Positions 58,765-64,000 of a stretch of DNA of 64,000 nucleotides are shown one piece after another. The position numbers and the translations under genes were made by a program. The stretch is taken from the NCBI RefSeq assembly GCF_012927305.1, contig NZ_JABBGH010000003.1, positions 124,001-188,000 of the forward strand, read 5' to 3'. The stretch's first letter is position 1, and each line of letters opens with the position of its first letter. This DNA comes from Hymenobacter polaris (lineage in GTDB: Bacteria > Bacteroidota > Bacteroidia > Cytophagales > Hymenobacteraceae). The notes beneath the pieces are model-generated. The model searched no databases and was not told where the DNA came from. It saw only the letters and a program-made list of their open reading frames with translations.

Positions 58765-60114
58765 TTACAATAGGTGCTCCGGCACCCGCTCCGGCTGCTG
58801 CACGTACTCCAGTGTTTCGGCTTCGCGAATAATGTGCGAATTGCCTTGTAAATCAAGTAGTATTACGTTGGGGCGCAGGGTGATGAACTGCTGCCACTGG
58901 CTCATGTTGTAGGCTCCCACGCGGTGCACTACTAGCTGGTCGCCGGGCCCTAGGGGGGGCAGCAAGGCGGTTTCGCGCACCACGTCGATGTTCATGCATA
59001 GCGGGCCGTAGAGCACGGTGGGCTCGGGCCGGCCCGCGTCGGCCCGCACCGGGCTGATGAGGTGGTCGTACCAGTAGGCGGTGAACAGCAGATTCACCCC
59101 AAAATCGAGCACGGTGGCGCGGCGGCCATCGGGCAACTGCTTGGTGGCCAGCACGGTGCCTAGTAAATAGCCGGCCTCGTCTACCAGGGCGCGGCCAGCT
59201 TCCAGCACCAGCAGCGGTAGGGCCTCGGGGGCGAAGCCGGCGCCCAGCAGCGCCTCGGCCACGGCGGCGGCGTACTCATCCAGGTCGGGCACCAGGTCGG
59301 GGCCGGGCAAGTAGCTGCCTTTTAGCGTGTTGAGCGAGGGAAAGCCGCCGCCCAGGTCGAGGTAGTCGATGGTTTGGTGCAGCTCGTGGGTGGCGCGCTG
59401 GGCCAGGGCGGCCAGCTTGGCGGCGGCGGTGCCGTAGGCGGCGGGCTCTAGCACGAAGGTGCCCAGGTGGCAGTGCAGCCCCACCAGCGCCAGGTCCGGC
59501 GCGGCCGCCACCTGCTGCACCGCCTGCCAGGCCTGCCCGTTTTCGAGGTTGAAGCCGAAGCGGTCCCAGCGCTGGGGCAGGCCGGCGTCGAGGTTGACGC
59601 GCACCGCTACCCGCACGGGCCGGGGCCGGCCGGCCGCCACGGCCAGCAGCGCGCGCAGCTCATCGAAGCTATCGAGGTGCACCACGGCATCGACCTCGGC
59701 GGCGCGGGCGAGGTCGGCCGCCGTTTTGCTGGGCCCGTTGAACAGGATATGGTGGCCGGGTACGCCGTTGCCCAGGGCCTTCTCCAGCTCGAAGCCGCTC
59801 ACCACCTCGGCCCAGGCGCCTTCCTGGTGAAACACCCGGCACACGGCATTGAGGTAGTTGGTTTTATACGACCACGCCAACTGCACCCTAGGGTAGCGCG
59901 TGCCGAAGCTGCGGCGCAACGCCTGCGCGCTGCGCCGCAGCTGCCGCTCGCTCAGCACAAACAGCGGTGAGCCGAACTGCGCCAGCAGCGCCGGCACGGA
60001 TGCCCCCGCCACTTCCGCCACCGGGCGCACGCCGGCCCCGGCCTGGGGGCCAAACTTGCTCAGCGTACCAGCCGTGAGGCGGCGCAGCGTGGGGCGCTCG
60101 TAGGGAAGCTTCAT
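58765..60114 (-). CDS. PLP-dependent decarboxylase (fold type III, DapDC/ornithine DC-like)
   Basis: 449 residues. TIM barrel with the PLP lysine in WSYKTNYLNAV near 82-92, HCHLGTFV near 214, LDLGGGFPSLN near 250, LEAGRALVDEAG near 305, and the C-terminal beta domain with the YGPLCMNIDVV motif (GPxCxxxD, near 368-378). All PLP-site features are present, so the enzyme should be active. The substrate cannot be told from the sequence; diaminopimelate decarboxylase activity is possible, but the ATP-grasp and PqqD neighbours suggest a biosynthetic pathway instead. 45 bp from the ATP-grasp gene. Confidence 0.88.
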   Translation of the reverse strand: MKLPYERPTLRRLTAGTLSKFGPQAGAGVRPVAEVAGASVPALLAQFGSPLFVLSERQLRRSAQALRRSFGTRYPRVQLAWSYKTNYLNAVCRVFHQEGAWAEVVSGFELEKALGNGVPGHHILFNGPSKTAADLARAAEVDAVVHLDSFDELRALLAVAAGRPRPVRVAVRVNLDAGLPQRWDRFGFNLENGQAWQAVQQVAAAPDLALVGLHCHLGTFVLEPAAYGTAAAKLAALAQRATHELHQTIDYLDLGGGFPSLNTLKGSYLPGPDLVPDLDEYAAAVAEALLGAGFAPEALPLLVLEAGRALVDEAGYLLGTVLATKQLPDGRRATVLDFGVNLLFTAYWYDHLISPVRADAGRPEPTVLYGPLCMNIDVVRETALLPPLGPGDQLVVHRVGAYNMSQWQQFITLRPNVILLDLQGNSHIIREAETLEYVQQPERVPEHLL

Positions 60115-60159
60115 ATCGGGCAGTGAGTAGCAATCAGCGATGAGCAGGGCGCATTGAAA

Positions 60160-61194
60160 TTACACTTCTCCTAGGCCCGCAATCAACTGAAAATGTTCGT
60201 TATCAGCGATTAAGTCCCAGGCGCAGCGGATAAATAGCTTGCCCACCGCCACCGGGCCAAAGGGCGCCACGGGCTCGCCCAGCGCCAGGCTGAGCAGGGC
60301 CGCGGGCTGGTTGTGGCCGGCCGCGGCGGCCAGGTAAATCCAGGCCGGAAAGCGGGGGTTGATTTCCAGGATGAACAGCTCGCCGGCAGCGGTGCGCAGT
60401 AGCTCCAGCTCGAAGGGCCCGCGCCAGCGGCTGGCTTCGGCGAAGCGTTGCGCCAGCTCAGTAAGCATCTCATCCTCAATGGTAATGCCAGCCCAGGCTT
60501 TGCCCTTGTCGGTGAGGGTAAGCTTGCGCATGGGCACGGCGCTCAGCAGGTGGCCCTGGCCTTCGGCCAAGCCGGCCACGTTCAGCTCCTGGCCCACGAG
60601 GTGGCGCTGGGCCAGCAGCGGCCAGCCCCAGCGGGCGGCCAGGCGCAGCAGGGCGGCTTCGGCCGCGGCGGCGGTGTGCACGGTTTCGGCCTCGTACCAG
60701 CGGCCCTTGAGCACCAGCGGCCACCCTAGGGCGGCGGCGGCGGCGGGCAGGTCGGCGGGCTGGTGCAGGGCGTGGGTGGCGGGCACGGGCAGGTGGTGGG
60801 CCGCGCCAAACTCGGCGAGGCGCAACTTGTCGCGGCTGGCTAGCTGGTTGGCCGTGGGCAGCAGCATCCGAATACCCAGGGCCTTGAGGGAAGCTTCGAG
60901 GCGAATAAAGTGCGCCAGCTCGGCATCGAAGCAGGGAATAAGCACGTCGATTTGCTCACGCTCCTGCACGTAGGTGAGGCGCTCGAGCAGAGCCGCCGAG
61001 CCGGCCGAGGGGTAGGGGAGCAGGTAGGTTTTGGCAAAGAAATCGGGCAAAAAAATGCCCGGCTCCAGCGGCTCGTAGCTCAGGCCCACCAGGCGCACCG
61101 CCCGGCCGGGCGCCTCGCGCAGCGCCCGCGCCACGGCCACGCCCGCGCCGGGGCTGTCGGTAGCGTTGAGGCCGGTGAGCGCAATGGTAAGCAC
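60160..61194 (-). CDS. ATP-grasp ligase
   Basis: 344 residues. The N-terminal Rossmann-like part (MLTIALTGLNATDSPGAGVAVARAL, about 1-110) is followed by an ATP-grasp core at about 115-310. Marks: WPLVLKGRWYEAETV near 158-172 (ATP lysine) and the metal-binding ELEINPRFPAWIYLA region near 272-290. Such enzymes join a carboxylate to an amine, often in peptide-like natural products or in carbamoyl-phosphate-type reactions. The downstream decarboxylase and upstream PqqD-like protein make a modified amino acid or short peptide the likely product. Confidence 0.86.
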   Translation of the reverse strand: MLTIALTGLNATDSPGAGVAVARALREAPGRAVRLVGLSYEPLEPGIFLPDFFAKTYLLPYPSAGSAALLERLTYVQEREQIDVLIPCFDAELAHFIRLEASLKALGIRMLLPTANQLASRDKLRLAEFGAAHHLPVPATHALHQPADLPAAAAALGWPLVLKGRWYEAETVHTAAAAEAALLRLAARWGWPLLAQRHLVGQELNVAGLAEGQGHLLSAVPMRKLTLTDKGKAWAGITIEDEMLTELAQRFAEASRWRGPFELELLRTAAGELFILEINPRFPAWIYLAAAAGHNQPAALLSLALGEPVAPFGPVAVGKLFIRCAWDLIADNEHFQLIAGLGEV

Positions 61195-61267
61195 AGCGGG
61201 AGCGAGGGGTAATTAATGAGTAGTGAGCAATAGCTATCGGTAGTTTGCCGCGCGCAGCAATTGCCAG

Positions 61268-61510
61268 CTATTCTTCCAGCAGCTGAAAGCTAGTTAGTTG
61301 CCAGATAAAATCATCCAGGTCGTGCTGGAGCTGGTGGGCGGGCACATCGTAGCGCTCGAGCAGCTGCGCCCGAATGGCCGCCAGGTCGTGGCCGGCTTGC
61401 AGGAGCTTCAGCACCTCGGCCGCCAGCGGATTGGCGGCAAACGAGTCGCCGGTGGCGGGGTTGAAGACGAAGCCGGCTTCGCTGGTGGCAATATTTTTTT
61501 TGAGGGGCAT
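61268..61510 (-). CDS. PqqD-family peptide chaperone
   Basis: 80 residues from MPLKKNIATSEAGFVFNPATGDSFAANPL, with a three-strand, three-helix layout ending LDDFIWQLTSFQLLEE. PqqD-like proteins bind precursor or substrate peptides and present them to modifying enzymes. The pattern FNPATGDSFAANPLAAEVLKLLQ is characteristic of the family in Bacteroidota. 73 bp from the ATP-grasp gene on the same strand. No precursor-peptide gene was found nearby. The frame reaching up to 61816 is a shadow. Confidence 0.82.
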   Translation of the reverse strand: MPLKKNIATSEAGFVFNPATGDSFAANPLAAEVLKLLQAGHDLAAIRAQLLERYDVPAHQLQHDLDDFIWQLTSFQLLEE

Positions 61511-61814
61511 AGGCGGCGCAAACCAGACTGTCGCAAAGATGCGCCCGAAGCCTGCTGCGAGCGGCAGCAGCCTGCGGTGGGCGCGCCACCCTGGCCCACT
61601 AATCGGCCAGCGGCCGGGGTAGCGTCGGCCGGGGCCGCCGCGGGCTCGACCAATGCCCGTGGCGGGGGCACCCCAGGCCCTAGGGCCCCGCTGGCCGATG
61701 AAGCGGCGCCACTGGCCGATTGGAGGGCAACCCGGCGGGCGGCTAGGGTCGTAGTTTGCGTACCTGAAAACGAGTTGCCGGCCACTTGGCCCTGCTAGCT
61801 TAGCGCTCCCTCCC
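61511..61814. other. Intergenic region between divergent operons
   Basis: About 300 bp, GC-rich, between the PqqD-like gene (leftward) and the histidine kinase (rightward). A CATCTTTG at about 61535-61542 on the minus strand differs by one base from TANNTTTG and may belong to the PqqD promoter. No gene is supported. Confidence 0.4.
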
Positions 61815-62942
61815 ATGCCCCTTCGCCTGCTCCGCCCCGCCTCTACGCTGCTGCTGCACGCGCTGGTGTGGGGCTTGGTGGGGGCGCTACTGTGGGCCCA
61901 GCAGCCCGACTACCCCGGCCCCAAGCCCGCGGAGTTTTGGCTGACGCAGGCGGTGGTGTTTGGCTTGCTGGCGGCGCTTTTTTACCTCAATGTAGGCTGG
62001 GCCGCCCCTAGGCTCCTGCACCGGCGGCGGGGGCTGCCCTTCGTGGTCGTAAACGTGGCGGCGGGGCTGGCCATTCTGGCGCTGCACCAGCAGGTAGCTA
62101 CCCGCCTGCAGGTGCCCGAGCTGGTGGCGCGGGGCCGCGAGGCCGTCATGGACCCGCCCAACCCGTGGTCGGCCCCTAGACCCCACTTTGTGCCCGGCCC
62201 GGCCGAGGCCGAGGGCAGCGCCTTCTTCGACCCCGGCGTGCTGCTGCTGGTGCTCATGGTGCTGGGCCTGGCCACTAGCCTGGCCGCCATGCAAAAAGCC
62301 CAGCGCGACGCCGAGCTGCGCCAGGAGCTGGAGCGCCGCCAGGTAGCCACCGAGCTGAGCTTGCTGAAGGCTCAGATTAACCCGCACTTCTTTTTCAATA
62401 CCCTCAACAACATCTACGCCCTCACCATCGTGGATGGCGAGCAGGCCCGCGCCGCGCTGCACCGCCTCTCGCGCATGATGCGCTACGTGCTCTACGAAAC
62501 GCCCAGCGGCCACACCCGCCTAAGCCAGGAAATCAGCTTCTTGCGCGACTACATTGCCCTGATGCACCTGCGCCTGACCGACCAGGTAGAGGTAGTGTTT
62601 GAAACGCCCCAGGACCCCGCCGCGCCCGACCCCTACCTGGCGCCCATGCTGTTTCAGCCCTACGTCGAAAACGCGTTTAAGCACGGCGTGAGCGCCTCGG
62701 CGCCCAGCCGCATCACCATTTGCCTGGGGCAGCCGCAGCCGCAGCAGGTAGTGATGTGCGTGCGCAATACCTTGTTTGACCGGCAAAAATTGGTGGCCGA
62801 CGACGAGCCCGGCGGCATTGGGCTGGCCAATACCCAGCGCCGCCTCGACTTGCTATATCCCGGCCGCCACGAGCTGCAAATAGTTTCGCCCACCCCCACG
62901 CACGAGTACGAAGTATGCCTCAGCCTGAATCTGCAGCCCTAG
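61815..62942 (+). CDS. LytS/YehU-type sensor histidine kinase
   Basis: 375 residues. Four N-terminal transmembrane helices (about 8-30, 40-60, 72-95, 138-155) are followed by a His_kinase (PF06580-type) domain. The phosphoacceptor region is INPHFFFNTLNNIYAL near 194-209, followed by a GHKL-type ATP domain with VENAFKHGVSA and GGIGLANTQRRL. No periplasmic sensor domain is visible, so sensing is likely within the membrane. The response-regulator gene overlaps it by 28 bp. Confidence 0.92.
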   Translation: MPLRLLRPASTLLLHALVWGLVGALLWAQQPDYPGPKPAEFWLTQAVVFGLLAALFYLNVGWAAPRLLHRRRGLPFVVVNVAAGLAILALHQQVATRLQVPELVARGREAVMDPPNPWSAPRPHFVPGPAEAEGSAFFDPGVLLLVLMVLGLATSLAAMQKAQRDAELRQELERRQVATELSLLKAQINPHFFFNTLNNIYALTIVDGEQARAALHRLSRMMRYVLYETPSGHTRLSQEISFLRDYIALMHLRLTDQVEVVFETPQDPAAPDPYLAPMLFQPYVENAFKHGVSASAPSRITICLGQPQPQQVVMCVRNTLFDRQKLVADDEPGGIGLANTQRRLDLLYPGRHELQIVSPTPTHEYEVCLSLNLQP

Positions 62943-63688
62943 CCCCGCCCATTGCCTGCATCGCCGTCGATGATGAGCCGCTGGCCCTAGGGCTCGTCTG
63001 CTCCTTCATCGAGCAAACGCCTTTTTTAAAGCTGGTGGGGCGCTACAGCAGCGCCGTGGCCGCCCTGCGCGCCCTGCACGAGCAGCCCGACGTGAAGCTC
63101 TTGTTCCTGGATATCAAGATGCCCGACCTCAGCGGCCTCGAGCTGGCGCGGGTGCTGCAGGGCGGCGGCCAGCGCGTCATCTTCACCACGGCCTTCAACC
63201 AGTATGCCCTCGAAGGCTTCCGCGTCGATGCCCTCGACTACTTGCTGAAGCCCTTCAACTACGAGGAGTTTTTGCGGGCCGCCCTCAAGGCGCGGGCCTT
63301 TTTCGAGCCGCGCCCGGCTAGCGCGCCGCCCGCGCCCGCCCCGGTCGTAGCCGCTGCCCTGCCTCCCGAAGACCACATCTACCTCAAGGTAGAATACCAG
63401 CTGGTGCGCGTCATGCTGGCCGATATCCTCTACATCGAAGGTCTCAAGGACTACGTGAAGGTGCACCTGGCCAGCCAGCCCCGGCCCCTGCTCTCGCTCA
63501 CCAGCCTGCGCAGCATGGAGGAAAAGCTGCCCGCTGGCCGTTTCATGCGCATCCACCGCTCCTACATCGTGGGCCTCGACCACGTAGCCGCTGTGGGCCG
63601 CGGCACCCTGCAAGTAGCCAAGGAAACCCTGCCCGTGAGCGACGGCTACCGCGACGCCGTGGACGCGTTTTTTGCCAGGTGGAAGTAG
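62915..63688 (+). CDS. LytTR-family response regulator
   Basis: 257 residues. Receiver domain at about 14-125: acidic pocket VDDEP near 18-22, phosphorylated Asp in LLFLDIKMPDLSGLEL near 61, and the conserved Lys in LLKPFNYEEF near 110. A Pro/Ala-rich linker (about 130-155) leads to a LytTR DNA-binding domain at about 160-257 (LVRVMLADILYIEGLKDYVKVHL, FMRIHRSYIVG). The partner kinase is the overlapping gene upstream. Its target operon is unknown; the divergent PqqD locus is adjacent, so a link is possible. Confidence 0.93.
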   Translation: MPQPESAALAPPIACIAVDDEPLALGLVCSFIEQTPFLKLVGRYSSAVAALRALHEQPDVKLLFLDIKMPDLSGLELARVLQGGGQRVIFTTAFNQYALEGFRVDALDYLLKPFNYEEFLRAALKARAFFEPRPASAPPAPAPVVAAALPPEDHIYLKVEYQLVRVMLADILYIEGLKDYVKVHLASQPRPLLSLTSLRSMEEKLPAGRFMRIHRSYIVGLDHVAAVGRGTLQVAKETLPVSDGYRDAVDAFFARWK

Positions 63689-63715
63689 TTGCCTCGCGGC
63701 CAGCGCCGCCAGCTG

Positions 63716-64000
63716 CTAGCTGCCTGGCGCATTGATGCCACTGATTATTGCCTGATTTACCTGCGCGTAGAGTTGGCCCGAAAGGGTTTCGTAGCGCTGG
63801 TTACTAGCTTCATCCTCAAAAACCAGGTCGTTCCAAGAACCCATGCCGCCGAATACCCAAGCCTGACTAGCCGCGAAGATGAGCTGCCGGGCGGCCAGCG
63901 AATGTTCGGCGGTCACTAGAAGGTTGTGGTAAACGCCGTTGGCTGGCTCGGGACTGTCTAGCAGGGCTAGGGCCTTCCCAAAAATTGTAGCCCAATTGTC
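63716..64000 (-). CDS. C-terminal part of unknown gene, 5' end outside window
   Basis: A leftward frame is open from the window edge to a stop at 63716, giving the last 94 residues of a protein. An in-frame GTG at 63916 would give a short product, but the frame is open further upstream (VYHNLLVTAEHSLAARQL), so the real start lies outside. The sequence SWNDLVFEDEASNQRYETLSGQLYAQVN is helical and acidic; I do not recognise the family. Confidence 0.6.
   Translation of the reverse strand, partial: DNWATIFGKALALLDSPEPANGVYHNLLVTAEHSLAARQLIFAASQAWVFGGMGSWNDLVFEDEASNQRYETLSGQLYAQVNQAIISGINAPGS

Overview
The window looks like a chromosomal segment from a high-GC member of the Bacteroidota, most likely a Hymenobacter-like cytophagalean. 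Supporting signs are Bacteroidota-specific families (DUF4249, DUF4175, a TonB receptor with an N-terminal carboxypeptidase-like domain, an M56 metallopeptidase with a TonB-plug-like tail, a 1,161-residue IleS), promoters of the TTTG/TANNTTTG type, weak Shine-Dalgarno sequences, and dispersed hairpin repeats between genes. This placement is inferred from the sequence alone; no database search was run.

Layout. 1-4 kb: a truncated RG-rich protein, a DksA/TraR-type regulator, ribH, a membrane-anchored TPR protein and pdhA. 4-8.7 kb (lower GC): recF, a DUF721/DciA-like gene, a small HTH regulator whose stop codon lies inside a perfect 34-bp palindrome centred on a consensus parS site, a GDPD phosphodiesterase and small envelope proteins. 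8.7-24.5 kb: rhomboid protease, polyprenyl synthetase, RNase R, a fused oligopeptide ABC ATPase, tandem lspA genes, ileS, an MMPL/RND transporter and glyS. 24.8-29.7 kb (+ strand): TonB receptor, DUF4249 lipoprotein and PiT phosphate permease. 29.8-31.7 kb: many DnaA boxes, densest at 31,256-31,688 beside an AT-rich stretch; this is very probably oriC. 31.9-43.2 kb: Ig-like lipoprotein, methyltransferase, mnmG, acetyltransferase, ATE-like transferase, ybeY, an RsbW-like kinase and DUF4175. 43.3-50.3 kb: one operon headed by a BlaI-type repressor with two operator dyads, followed by an M56/BlaR1-like protease, two secreted proteins resembling its tail, an erythromycin-esterase-like protein and a TlpA thioredoxin. 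50.4-54.2 kb: Tet-like MFS exporter, two possibly related small proteins, initiator tRNA-fMet and a decayed DUF4870 gene. 54.3-61.5 kb: a possibly linked locus of PqqD-like protein, ATP-grasp ligase, PLP decarboxylase, a urea-transporter/M23-peptidase fusion, a TPR/beta-barrel protein and a TPR protein. 61.8-64 kb: a LytS/LytR-type two-component pair and a truncated unknown gene.

How the parts relate. parS, recF, oriC and mnmG in about 31 kb suggest the origin domain. The two most system-like loci are the BlaI/M56 operon, probably an envelope-stress sensor and response unit, and the PqqD/ATP-grasp/decarboxylase plus UT-M23/barrel/TPR locus, which could make and move a small peptide-like molecule across the envelope. 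At larger scale the palindrome CCTAGG is strikingly frequent, and at least six long hairpin repeats punctuate gene boundaries.
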